Shown here: piece by piece, positions 45,709 to 53,989 of the stretch | How the letters are laid out: the number at the start of each line of letters is the position of its first letter | How positions within the stretch are numbered: the first letter of the stretch is position 1 | Source of the DNA: Actinomycetes bacterium | GTDB lineage: Bacteria; Actinomycetota; Actinomycetes; Propionibacteriales; Nocardioidaceae | Assembly: GCA_023460975.1 (NCBI GenBank) | Contig: JAEWOG010000045.1 | Location: 68,802-132,801 of the forward strand | Direction of reading: 5' to 3' | DNA: 64,000 nucleotides | Program-made: the position numbers and the translations under genes | The notes under the pieces: model-generated | Told to the model about the DNA's origin: nothing | Seen by the model: the letters and a program-made list of their open reading frames with translations, nothing else | The model's database searches: none

Positions 45709-47829
45709 TCAGGCCTGCACAGCCAGTGTCAGCGGCAGGACCGCTGCCGCACCGGCCGCGATGATGTCGTGCGCCCCGAGTGTCAGAGTCCACCCGGTGC
45801 CCACAAGATCGTCGACCAACAGCACCCGCTGGCCGTCCAGAGAGCCGGGCGCGTACGCCAGCCTGGTGCGGCGGCGTACGGCCGAGACCCGGTGCGCGGA
45901 GTTGGCCGCCCCGGCACCGGGCGGCACGTCAGGGTCCGCGATGCCGAGCGTGCCGAACAGCGGGACCCCCAGGTAGCGGGACAGGCCGTCAGCCAGATCA
46001 CGCACCAGGACGGATCGACGCTGGGACTCCACGAACACAATGCCGTCGACCGCCGGACGCCACTGGCCGAGCACCGTGACGACGGCCTGGACCAGCGGCA
46101 CCGGCACGGGCCCGTCGGGCGTGTCGTCGCGCAGGAGCTCGCGCAACTGCTGGCCGTATCCCAAGTCGGTGAGGCGTGCCACGGCTCGGCCCTGCTCGGC
46201 CGGCGTGGCGATGCGCCCCTTGAGGTCGAGCCCCAGCGTCGCCAGCCCGCTGGGCCACATCTTGCGTGGCTCCACGTCCACGCCTGGGCGCGCCAGCCGG
46301 TCGTGCGCCGCGGCCACGGCCGCCTCGGACACCTGCGTCGACAGCGACAGCCCACCGCAGTTGTCGCAGCGCCCACAGTCGGCGGCGTGGGGATCGTCGA
46401 GCTGCTCGCGCAGGAACCGCATCCGGCAGCCGTCGGTGTCGAGGTAGGCGAGCATCGCGGCCTGCTCACGCTCGCGCGCCTCGCGCACCCGGGCGTAGCG
46501 CTCCTCGTCGTAGGACCACGGCTGCCCCGTGGACTCCCACCCTCCGCGCACCCGACGCACCGCACCGTCGACGTCGAGCACCTTGAGCATCGTCTCGAGG
46601 CGGTTGCGCGAGAGGTCCACGTACGTCTCGAGGGCGGCCGTGCTCAGCATGCCCTGCTCGGCCAGCACCGCGAGGGTGTCGCGGACCAGGCGCTCGGGAG
46701 GAAAGGCCAGCGAGGCGAAATATGCCCAGATGTCGCGGTCCTCGCGTTGCGGCAGGAGGACGACCGTCGCCTCGTCCGTGCCGCGCCCGGCACGTCCGAC
46801 CTGCTGGTAGTACGAAACTGGGGAGCTCGGGGCCCCCAGATTGACCACGAATCCGAGCGTCGCATCGAACCCCATGCCCAGTGCGCTGGTCGCGACCAGC
46901 GCCTTGACCCGACCCGAGAGGAGGTCGGCCTCGAGACGCTGCCGCTCCTCCGCCTCGGTCTGGCCCGAATAGGCCGCCACCTCGTGGCCGTGCTCACGCA
47001 GATGGGCCGCCACCTCCTGGGTCGCGGCCACCGTGAGGCAGTAGATGATGCCCGATCCCGGCTGCTCCGCCAGATGGTCTGCCAGCCAGGCCAGGCGCTG
47101 CTGCGCGGTGGCCAGGTGGACCACGCCCAGCCGCAGCGACTCCCGGTCCAGCGAGCCACGCAGGACCAACACCTCGGCCAGCGACCGCGATCCACTCAAC
47201 TGCTCCGCGACGTCGCCGGTCACCCGCTCGTTGGCCGTGGCCGTGGTCGCCAGCACCCCGATGCCCTCGGGAAGCTCGTCGAGCAACGTGCGGATGCGGC
47301 GGTAGTCGGGGCGGAAGTCGTGACCCCAGTCGGAGATGCAGTGCGCCTCGTCGACCACCAGCAGCCCGCAGGTCGCGGCCAACCGAGGCAGCACCTCGTC
47401 GCGGAAGCCCGGGTTGTTGAGTCGCTCCGGGCTGACCAGGAGCACGTCGACCTCCCCAGCCCGGATCGCGTCGTGGATCGGCTCCCAGGAATCGGCGTTG
47501 GTCGAGTTGATCGTCACCGCGCGGATGCCTGCACGCTCCGCGGCGGCGATCTGGTTGCGCATCAGGGCCAGGAGTGGGGACACGATCACTGTCGGACCGG
47601 CGCCCTGGGCGCGCAGCAGCAGCGTCGCGACGAAGTAGACCGCCGACTTGCCCCACCCCGTGCGCTGGACCACGAGCGCCCTGCGGCGGTCCACCGCCAG
47701 GGCCTCGATCGCGCTCCACTGGTCATCGCGCAGCCGGGCATCGGGCCTGCCCACGAGCGCCTGCAGGTGGCCTTCCGCGGCCGCGCGCACGGCCGTACGG
47801 TCAGTGAGATCTGCCCCGGAACTGGTCAT
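45709..47829 (-). CDS. RecQ-family helicase fused to a phosphoribosyltransferase-like domain
   Basis: A 706-residue 3'-5' DNA helicase. Motif I is QRTGWGKS (55-62), motif II is DEAHCISDWGHDF from residue 160, and motifs IV-VI are in GIIYCLTVAATQEVAAHL to QQVGRAGRG. A zinc-binding Cys set (CGRCDNCGG) follows. The C-terminal 60 residues hold VLLVDDLVGTGWTL, a PRPP-binding-type loop of phosphoribosyltransferases. The combination is seen in actinobacteria but its purpose is unclear. The ATG at 47829 starts MTSSGADLTDRT. Confidence 0.9.
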   Translation of the reverse strand: MTSSGADLTDRTAVRAAAEGHLQALVGRPDARLRDDQWSAIEALAVDRRRALVVQRTGWGKSAVYFVATLLLRAQGAGPTVIVSPLLALMRNQIAAAERAGIRAVTINSTNADSWEPIHDAIRAGEVDVLLVSPERLNNPGFRDEVLPRLAATCGLLVVDEAHCISDWGHDFRPDYRRIRTLLDELPEGIGVLATTATANERVTGDVAEQLSGSRSLAEVLVLRGSLDRESLRLGVVHLATAQQRLAWLADHLAEQPGSGIIYCLTVAATQEVAAHLREHGHEVAAYSGQTEAEERQRLEADLLSGRVKALVATSALGMGFDATLGFVVNLGAPSSPVSYYQQVGRAGRGTDEATVVLLPQREDRDIWAYFASLAFPPERLVRDTLAVLAEQGMLSTAALETYVDLSRNRLETMLKVLDVDGAVRRVRGGWESTGQPWSYDEERYARVREAREREQAAMLAYLDTDGCRMRFLREQLDDPHAADCGRCDNCGGLSLSTQVSEAAVAAAHDRLARPGVDVEPRKMWPSGLATLGLDLKGRIATPAEQGRAVARLTDLGYGQQLRELLRDDTPDGPVPVPLVQAVVTVLGQWRPAVDGIVFVESQRRSVLVRDLADGLSRYLGVPLFGTLGIADPDVPPGAGAANSAHRVSAVRRRTRLAYAPGSLDGQRVLLVDDLVGTGWTLTLGAHDIIAAGAAAVLPLTLAVQA

Positions 47830-47895
47830 GGTCGCCAGTGTGCCAACCCACACTGACAACGTTCCGCTCGGCCAGACCGTGCGCCGATTCCCGAC

Positions 47896-47901
47896 TAGGA
47901 T
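47896..47901 (+). promoter_or_regulatory. Predicted -10 hexamer TAGGAT for the membrane protein at 47908
   Basis: It lies 6 nt before the ATG at 47908, with no Shine-Dalgarno. Confidence 0.5.
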
Positions 47902-47907
47902 TTCGGC

Positions 47908-48441
47908 ATGGATCTCGGACCCGCGACGCTGCGCCCGCGCCACCAGATCCACACCGCCGCCGCCGTGGCGTGGGCGCTCGGGATCGCGGCCACCGTCACC
48001 GCATGGGTGATGCTGGACTCCTACCGCGTGTTCGTCACGGTGATCCTCACCCTCTTCATGGTGCTGACCCCCGCCTGGGTCGTCTGGACGCACGCGACCC
48101 AGCGCATCGTCGTCCACCCCGACCGCATCGAGGTCCGCGGCCCGCGAGGTGTTCGCCGCACCCTGGCCTACGCCAATCTGCGCGAGGTCCTGCCCATGCA
48201 CGTGGGCAAGGCGAGCCACACCGGCGCGTCGTCGCTGGTGCGCGCCGTGCAGCTCAGCGGCACCACCACCAAGGGGCGCCGCTCCTTGCTCCGCATGAGC
48301 ACCGCGATGCAGGAGTCGATCGCTCCGGTCCTGCTCGCCCTGGCGCCGGTCGTCGAGGCACGCCCCGACCTGCTCCCCCACAGCGAGGCCGAGACGCTGT
48401 TCGGCCTCTTCCTCGCCGACGCGCAGGCCGAAGCCCGCTGA
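47908..48441 (+). CDS. Membrane protein with two helices and a PH-like domain
   Basis: A 177-residue protein with two N-terminal helices (TAAAVAWALGIAATVTAWVML; YRVFVTVILTLFMVLTPAWVVW) and a beta-rich domain (QRIVVHPDRIEVRGPRGVRRTLAYANLREVLPMHV). Length and layout match the protein at 42225-42758, including a shared PDLLPxSxAxT/PEILPESQRDT-like tail, so the two may be paralogues. The function is unknown. It is divergent from the RecQ gene and convergent with the DUF2470 gene. Confidence 0.68.
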   Translation: MDLGPATLRPRHQIHTAAAVAWALGIAATVTAWVMLDSYRVFVTVILTLFMVLTPAWVVWTHATQRIVVHPDRIEVRGPRGVRRTLAYANLREVLPMHVGKASHTGASSLVRAVQLSGTTTKGRRSLLRMSTAMQESIAPVLLALAPVVEARPDLLPHSEAETLFGLFLADAQAEAR

Positions 48442-48459
48442 GACGGTCCAGCGTCGACC

Positions 48460-48765
48460 TCAGTGGCCGGCGCGAGGCTCCCGTCCGAGTCGCTGCAGCG
48501 CCGCCTCGTGCACGGCGACGACCTCGTGGCGGATCTGCACTCGCTCGCTGATCGACCCACTCGGCCACGCCACACGCACCTCGTGCTCCACACCGTCGAC
48601 GAGCGCGACGTACGTCCCCACCTCGCCGTCGAGGTCGCTCATCCGCGCGGAGGAGGCCCCCGGCTGGCCGTACGCGTGGACGATGTCGAGGCAGTCGTCG
48701 GTGTGGTCGTCGTTCATGTGGGCCAGGACGGCGGTGACGACGGCGTCGTCGAAGCGGAAGGTCAC
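48460..48765 (-). CDS. DUF2470 domain protein
   Basis: A 101-residue protein carrying the DUF2470 pattern VTAVLAHMNDDHTDDCLDIVHAYG. This domain is otherwise found at the C-terminus of haem-degrading HugZ/HutZ proteins and in pyridoxamine-oxidase-like flavoproteins; here it stands alone. It may bind haem or a flavin partner. The GTG start at 48765 overlaps the ComB stop (GTGA). Confidence 0.85.
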   Translation of the reverse strand: MTFRFDDAVVTAVLAHMNDDHTDDCLDIVHAYGQPGASSARMSDLDGEVGTYVALVDGVEHEVRVAWPSGSISERVQIRHEVVAVHEAALQRLGREPRAGH

Positions 48766-49556
48766 TCGGTCTCCTCAGTGGTGGCGTCCCTGAAGGACTC
48801 CTCGGTGAGCAACGGTACGACGGTCTCGACCGACAGGTGTGCGGCGAGGTCGACGTCCTCGCCGAAGCCGTTCTCGATCAGCTCGCGGCCCGACGAGCAC
48901 TCGCGCATCGCGGAAGGGAGGCGGTCGCGCACGCTCTCGAAGGCCGCTCGCGCAGCCGCGGCCTCCGGAGACAAGTCCCCCAGACCCGCCGCCACGAGTC
49001 CAGCCAGGATCGCGCCCGCGCCCCACAGGTCCTCGACGGCCGGACGCAGGGTGTCGTCACCCCAGCGCTCGCCCGCCGCAATCACCACGACGGAGCCACC
49101 CCGCCACAGCCGGTGCGCCACCCACTGGGCCACCGCGTCCGCGTTGCGCAGCGCACCTCCCACGACCTCGCGACTCGATGTGCTCAGGGCGAAGGAGATC
49201 GAGGAGCCGTTGGGGCTCGGCAGGACCAGGCGTTCGATCCCCTCGGTGGCCAGCAGCGTGGCCGGGGACAACGACACATGCCGCTTGTCCTTGCGGGCCA
49301 ACGCCTCGAACCGGCCCACCGCCAGCGTCGCACCGTGCCGTACGGCGTGCTCGGCCGCCCGGGAGTCACGCCACTCGTACGGGAACACCTCGATGCCCCG
49401 GGCCAGGGCCACGCTCAGCGTCGTCGTGAAGGACAGGACGTCGACGACCACCGCGATGTCCGCAGGCACCGCCAGCGCTCCCGTGGGACCCCACTCGAAG
49501 CGCACGCGGTGGTGGGACTGGTCGTACGGAGTCGGCTCGTTCCCGGCCTCGATCAC
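48762..49556 (-). CDS. 2-phosphosulfolactate phosphatase family protein (ComB)
   Basis: A 264-residue protein with the ComB signatures VVVDVLSFTTTLSVAL (residues about 35-50), LVLPSPNGSSISFAL near 110 and VVVIAAGERWGDDTLRPAVED near 160. In methanogens ComB dephosphorylates 2-phosphosulfolactate on the way to coenzyme M; in bacteria the substrate is usually unknown, and ComA/ComC-type partners are absent here. GGGGAGA precedes the GTG at 49556. It is coupled to DUF2470. Confidence 0.88.
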   Translation of the reverse strand: MIEAGNEPTPYDQSHHRVRFEWGPTGALAVPADIAVVVDVLSFTTTLSVALARGIEVFPYEWRDSRAAEHAVRHGATLAVGRFEALARKDKRHVSLSPATLLATEGIERLVLPSPNGSSISFALSTSSREVVGGALRNADAVAQWVAHRLWRGGSVVVIAAGERWGDDTLRPAVEDLWGAGAILAGLVAAGLGDLSPEAAAARAAFESVRDRLPSAMRECSSGRELIENGFGEDVDLAAHLSVETVVPLLTEESFRDATTEETE

Positions 49557-49613
49557 GGACGTCTCCCCTCGACGCGACCGAGCGGTCGCGCCTGGTGTGG
49601 CGGTGCCGGCAGG

Positions 49614-50078
49614 TCAGTCCGCGGCGTTCGGGATGACGAGGACCGGGATCCGCGCGTGGCGCAGCACCTGGTCGGCCGTCGATCCGAGCAGGAGCCCCTT
49701 GAAGCCGCCGCTGCCCCGCGTCCCGACCACCAGCATCTCGGCGCCCACCGACGCCTCGATCAGTGCCTCGGACGACTGGCCGCGCACCGCGTGGGGGACG
49801 ACCTCGAGACCCTCGGGCAGGGTGAGCAGCCCGACGTGCGCGGTGAGCTCGTCGATGACGGCCTTCTCGAACTCCTCGTTCGACGGGACGTAGCCCGGGC
49901 CCGCGTCGGCGGGGCGAGGAGCCGTACGCAGGCTCCACACCCGGACGACATGCAGCGGCACGCCCAGACGCCCCGCGAGATCCGCCGCCTTCTGGACGGC
50001 GACACCCGCCAGGACAGAGCCGTCATGGCCCGCCACGATGCCGGAGGTGATGGGGGCCTCAGCGCTCTGCGTCGTCAT
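49614..50078 (-). CDS. Universal stress protein (UspA family)
   Basis: A 154-residue single USP domain starting GIVAGHDGSVLAGVAVQKAADLA. The nucleotide-binding motif GTRGSGGFKGLLLGSTADQVLRHARIPVLVI (GxxG then G(S/T)) is intact, so it should bind ATP. It stands alone, followed by the ComB gene on the same strand. A TAAACT hexamer 6 nt before the ATG at 50078 suggests its own leaderless transcript. Confidence 0.93.
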   Translation of the reverse strand: MTTQSAEAPITSGIVAGHDGSVLAGVAVQKAADLAGRLGVPLHVVRVWSLRTAPRPADAGPGYVPSNEEFEKAVIDELTAHVGLLTLPEGLEVVPHAVRGQSSEALIEASVGAEMLVVGTRGSGGFKGLLLGSTADQVLRHARIPVLVIPNAAD

Positions 50079-50084
50079 GCCCCC

Positions 50085-50090
50085 AGTTTA
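50085..50090 (-). promoter_or_regulatory. Predicted -10 hexamer TAAACT for the UspA gene
   Basis: It lies 6 nt before the ATG at 50078. The sequence between contains only GGGGGC, so no ribosome-binding site fits. Confidence 0.5.
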
Positions 50091-50119
50091 GGGGGGTCCC
50101 GGGCGCCACCCCTTCCGAC

Positions 50120-50350
50120 CGCTGGTCGAGCCCCCTCGCCCCTGGTTTCGACAGGCTCAACCAGCGGGGCTGTCGCTGGTCGAGACCCGATCGCTGGTCG
50201 AGCTTGTCGAGGCCCCCCGCCCCGGTTTCGACAGGCTCAACCAGCGGGGCTGTCGCTTGGTTTCGACAAGCTCAACCGGCGGGGCTGTCGCTGGTCGAGC
50301 TTGTCGAGACCCCTCGCCTTGGCTTCGACAGGCTCAACCAGCGAGCGACA
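50120..50350. repeat. Family B repeat array between UspA and M13 peptidase genes
   Basis: GGTTTCGACAGGCTCAACC or the AAG variant occurs at 50144, 50224 and 50259, and GGCTTCGACAGGCTCAACC at 50321. Opposite-strand forms (GGTCGAGCTTGTCGAGACC type) lie near 50198 and 50293. Copies are separated by AGCGGGGCTGTCGCTGG-like spacers. The array accounts for nearly all of the 289-bp gap. Confidence 0.9.
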
Positions 50351-50367
50351 GGCTCACCCTGCGGATG

Positions 50368-52320
50368 TCACCAGATCCGGACGCGCTCGTCGGGCTCGAG
50401 CCACAGGCCGTCGCCCGGGGCGGTGGCGAAGGCGTCGTGGAACTCGTCGAGGTTGCGCACGATGTTGGCGCGGAACTCGTTGGGGCTGTGCGGGTCGATC
50501 GTCAGCAGCTGGAGCTCCTGCTCCTTGCGACGCTTGGATCGCCAGCAGTTCGACCAGTTCTTGAAGAGGTCGCGGCGCTGCTCGAGGGTGGCCTGGGGCA
50601 CGGCGAGCAGGAACGCCGTGTGGGCGATGGTCAGCCCACCGAGGTCGCCGATGTTCTCGCCGACCGTGAGGGCGCCGTTGACGTGCTCGCCCGGCAGGTT
50701 GCGCGGCTCGAACGCGTCGTACTGGGAAATCAGGGCCTTCGACTTCTCCTCGAAGGCAGCCTTGTCGTCGGCGGTCCACCAGTCGTTGAGGTTGCCGGAG
50801 CCGTCGTACTGGGCGCCCTGGTCGTCGAAGCCGTGGCCGATCTCGTGGCCGATGACCGCGCCGATGCCGCCGTAGTTCTCCTCCGGCGTCGCGTCGGGGC
50901 TGAAGAACGGCGCCTGCAGGATCCCCGCCGGGAAGCAGATCTCGTTGGTGCCGGGGTTGTAGTACGCGTTGACCGTCTGCGGCAGCATGAACCACTCGTC
51001 GCGGTCGACCGGGCCACCCAGCTTGGCGAGCTCGCGGGCCGTCTCGAAGCGGCTGGTGGCCACCACGTTGCCGAACAGGTCGGACGGGTCGACCTCGAGG
51101 GCCGAGTAGTCGCGGAACTTCTCGGGGTAGCCGATCTTGGGACGGAAGGAGTCGAGCTTGTCGTAGGCCCGCTCCTTGGTCTCCTCGCCCATCCACTCCA
51201 GTGCCTCGATCGAGACGCGGTAGGCCTTGAGCAGGTTGGCCACCAGCTCGTCCATCTGAGCCTTCGCAGCCGGCGGGAAGTGGCGCGCCACGTAGTGCTT
51301 GCCGACCGCCTCGCCCATGGCTCCCTCGACCAGGGCGACGCCGCGCTTCCAGCGCTCGCGCAGCTCGGGGGTGCCGTTGAGGGTGCGGCCGTAGAAGTCG
51401 AAGTTGGTCTCGACGAACTCGTCGGAGAGGTATGCCGCAGCGCCGCGCAGCACCTTGAAGCGCAGCAGCTCGCGCCAGTCGGCGATGTCGAACTCGCCGA
51501 GCACCGTCGACAGGTGGGCGAGGTAGGACGGCTGCCGCACGCACGACTCGGCCAGCGTGGCCTCGTTGCCGCCCAGCCGCTCGACCCACAGGTCCCAGTC
51601 GAAGGCGCCGGCGAGCTCCTTGAGCTCTGCGAGCGTGGTCAGGTTGTAGGTCTTCTGGACGTCGCGAGTCTCGGCGCGCTCCCAGTGGCCCTCGGCGAGG
51701 CGGGTCTCGACGCGCAGGATCGTCGCGGCCGCCTCGGCGGGCGAGGGGTGGCCCCCGAGCGTCAGCATCTTTGTGGCGTACGCGACGTAGGCCTCGCGGA
51801 TCTCGGCGAACTTCTCGTCGGAGTAGTACGTCTTGTCCGGCAGGCCGATGCCGCCCTGGGTGATGTGGAACAGGTAGCGGTCGGAGTTGCGGTCGTCGGT
51901 GTCGACGTACGACCCGAACAGCGCCCCGCCGCCCTCGCGCTCGAAGCTGCCGAGGAACTCCGCCATCTGGGTGAGGTCGCCGATGGCGTCGATCTCGGCG
52001 AGGCGCCCCTGCACCGGCGCGACACCGAGCGCGTTGATGCGCTCGGTGTCCATGAAGGAGCTGAACAGGTCGCCGATCTTGCGGGCCTCGACTGTGTCGG
52101 CGTCGTCACCACCGGCCCCCGCCTGCTCCGCGAGCTCGGAGATGATCACGCGGACCTGCTCCTCCGCGTTGTCGGCGAGGTCCACGAAGGAACCCGCCAC
52201 CGACCGGTCGGAGGGAATCTCCGTGTCGGCCAGCCAGCGGCCGTTGACGTGTCCGAAGAGGTCGTCCTGGGGGCGGATGTCGAGGTCCATGCCCTCGCGC
52301 GCGTCGTCGAGAATGCTCAC
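50368..52320 (-). CDS. M13 (neprilysin-like) zinc metallopeptidase
   Basis: A 650-residue endopeptidase. The zinc motif HEIGH (HExxH) lies near residue 480 and the third ligand motif GENIGDLGG (GENIADLGG-type) near 545. The substrate-binding VNAYYNP is near 450. No signal peptide or N-terminal membrane helix is visible, so it should be cytoplasmic, unlike eukaryotic neprilysin, and it probably degrades short peptides. The GTG at 52320 is 7 nt from TAGGGT, so a leaderless start is likely. Confidence 0.94.
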   Translation of the reverse strand: MSILDDAREGMDLDIRPQDDLFGHVNGRWLADTEIPSDRSVAGSFVDLADNAEEQVRVIISELAEQAGAGGDDADTVEARKIGDLFSSFMDTERINALGVAPVQGRLAEIDAIGDLTQMAEFLGSFEREGGGALFGSYVDTDDRNSDRYLFHITQGGIGLPDKTYYSDEKFAEIREAYVAYATKMLTLGGHPSPAEAAATILRVETRLAEGHWERAETRDVQKTYNLTTLAELKELAGAFDWDLWVERLGGNEATLAESCVRQPSYLAHLSTVLGEFDIADWRELLRFKVLRGAAAYLSDEFVETNFDFYGRTLNGTPELRERWKRGVALVEGAMGEAVGKHYVARHFPPAAKAQMDELVANLLKAYRVSIEALEWMGEETKERAYDKLDSFRPKIGYPEKFRDYSALEVDPSDLFGNVVATSRFETARELAKLGGPVDRDEWFMLPQTVNAYYNPGTNEICFPAGILQAPFFSPDATPEENYGGIGAVIGHEIGHGFDDQGAQYDGSGNLNDWWTADDKAAFEEKSKALISQYDAFEPRNLPGEHVNGALTVGENIGDLGGLTIAHTAFLLAVPQATLEQRRDLFKNWSNCWRSKRRKEQELQLLTIDPHSPNEFRANIVRNLDEFHDAFATAPGDGLWLEPDERVRIW

Positions 52321-52327
52321 GGGAGCG

Positions 52328-52333
52328 ACCCTA
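52328..52333 (-). promoter_or_regulatory. Predicted -10 hexamer TAGGGT for the M13 peptidase gene
   Basis: It lies 7 nt before the GTG at 52320, with no Shine-Dalgarno. Confidence 0.5.
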
Positions 52334-52431
52334 ACCCCGCCCACCTACAACCTGCCCTCGTCGGGACCGGCATAGGATCACGGGCGTCGGCGACGACCGT
52401 TCGCCGGAAGCCGTCCTCAGGGGGAATTCGC

Positions 52432-53841
52432 ATGCTCCTGCGTCGCCACGCACCCGCACTCGGCCTCGCACTGGCCGCCACGCTCCTGCCCGTGACCGCG
52501 CTCTGCGCCCCGGCCGGCGCCGAGCCTGACGCGGGCCGTACGACGCCGCCCGCCGCTCGTGCCGCTGCGGGCTGGGCGACGCTGTCGCAGGGTGCGATCG
52601 ACTCCAACCACGACGTGGTCACCCATCGCACGGCTGACGGCGTGCTGCACGTGATCAGCGCCGAGCAGCTGCCCTCGGGCAACCAGGGCTACGTCCACAC
52701 GAGCATCACTGCGGCCGGCGCCGTGCAGCGCACCGTGCTTCCCCTCGACGAGCCCAACCTGGGCGAGCGACCCGCGCTCGACACGGCACCGGGCGGCGCG
52801 CTGCGGCTGGCGTTCGTCTCCACTGCTCCCAGCGAGGGCTACCGGCAGGGTCGCATCCAGCAGGCACTCTCCACCGACGGCGGCCTGACGTGGGTGCGAC
52901 AGGGCGACGTCCTCACCCAGAACGGCAACGTCTGGGGTGCGCCCGGCATCGACGCGACCTGGACTTCGACGGGCGAGACCATCCAGGCGTACGGCTACGC
53001 GACGAACCGCTGGCGCGTCGGCACCATCGCGGGCACCGAGCCGTGGAACGCCGAGCAGGACGCCGAGGCACCCGGCGCCGTCGGGTACGGCCTGGCCCTG
53101 CTGCGCGTCGGCGAGACCGTCATGCTGGCCGGCCACGAGTCCGGCCTTGACCCCGCGCTCCACGTCCGGCAGATCTGGCCCACGGTGGGTGAGGCCGTAC
53201 GGGCCCCGCAGTCGGGCAGCTTCTCCGACGCCCGCGTCCCCTTCTTCACCCGGGCCGACTCGACGACGTGGGCCGCGTACAACACCGAGTCGAATCGCGC
53301 CCTCGCCGTGTGGCGGATCGGGTCGGCGCAGCCGGTCCGCCTCGGTGCCACCGACAGCGAGGAGTACGACGTCGCGGCGGCCGCAGGTGGCCGGATGTGG
53401 GCCGCCTGGTGGGGCGACGACGGGCTGTTCGTCGCCCACACCGGACCCCGGGGCACCGGGTTCTCGACGCCCCAGAAGGTCGCCCTGCCGGCCGGAGTCA
53501 CGTCCCTGCACAGCCTCCAGATCGACCCGACCGCCACCGGGGCGGACCTGCTCGTCGTCTCGCCCAACGGCGTGCACCGTTCGGCGGTGCGGCCCGGCCT
53601 GACCATGAAGGTCAAGGGCAGCCTCAAGGTCGGCCGGCCCGGCAAGGTCAAGGTGAAGGTCACCGACGGCAGCGACTCCCTCAAGGGCGTCAAGGTGAGG
53701 GCCGGCAAGACAAAGTGCACCACCAACGCCAAGGGCGTCTGCCGCCTCAAGGTGACCGCCAGCAAGGCCAAGCCCGTGACCGTCAAGGCCTCTCGGGCCG
53801 GATGGCTTCCCACGACCGCCAAGGTGAAGGTCAAGCGCTGA
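52432..53841 (+). CDS. Secreted protein with propeller-like body and basic C-terminal domain
   Basis: A 469-residue exported protein: a signal peptide (MLLRRHAPALGLALAATLLPVTALCAPAGA) ends near residue 30. About 340 residues of beta-strand repeats with STDGGLTWVRQGD (an Asp-box-like SxDxGxTW motif) suggest a sialidase-type propeller. The last 80 residues (KGSLKVGRPGKVKVKVTDG to the end) are Lys-rich and Ig-like, with Cys residues CTTNAKGVC. No catalytic residues could be identified. AGGGGGA precedes the ATG at 52432. Confidence 0.8.
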   Translation: MLLRRHAPALGLALAATLLPVTALCAPAGAEPDAGRTTPPAARAAAGWATLSQGAIDSNHDVVTHRTADGVLHVISAEQLPSGNQGYVHTSITAAGAVQRTVLPLDEPNLGERPALDTAPGGALRLAFVSTAPSEGYRQGRIQQALSTDGGLTWVRQGDVLTQNGNVWGAPGIDATWTSTGETIQAYGYATNRWRVGTIAGTEPWNAEQDAEAPGAVGYGLALLRVGETVMLAGHESGLDPALHVRQIWPTVGEAVRAPQSGSFSDARVPFFTRADSTTWAAYNTESNRALAVWRIGSAQPVRLGATDSEEYDVAAAAGGRMWAAWWGDDGLFVAHTGPRGTGFSTPQKVALPAGVTSLHSLQIDPTATGADLLVVSPNGVHRSAVRPGLTMKVKGSLKVGRPGKVKVKVTDGSDSLKGVKVRAGKTKCTTNAKGVCRLKVTASKAKPVTVKASRAGWLPTTAKVKVKR

Positions 53842-53848
53842 GCGAGGG

Positions 53849-53988
53849 CCCGCTGGTTGAAGGTCCGCTGGTTGAGCTTGTCGAAACCAAGGGTCTCGAC
53901 AGGCAGCGGGGTTCGTTGGTTGAGCTTGTCGAAACCGTGGGTCTCGACAGGCTCGACCAGCGGGGGTCTCGACAGGCTCGACCAGCGA
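53849..53988. repeat. Family B repeat array between convergent genes
   Basis: GGTTGAGCTTGTCGAAACC occurs at 53870 and 53917, and inverted forms TCTCGACAGGCTCGACCAG occur at 53942 and 53967. The array fills the gap between the stop of the secreted-protein gene and the stop of the quinone reductase-like gene. Confidence 0.88.
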
Positions 53989-53989
53989 C

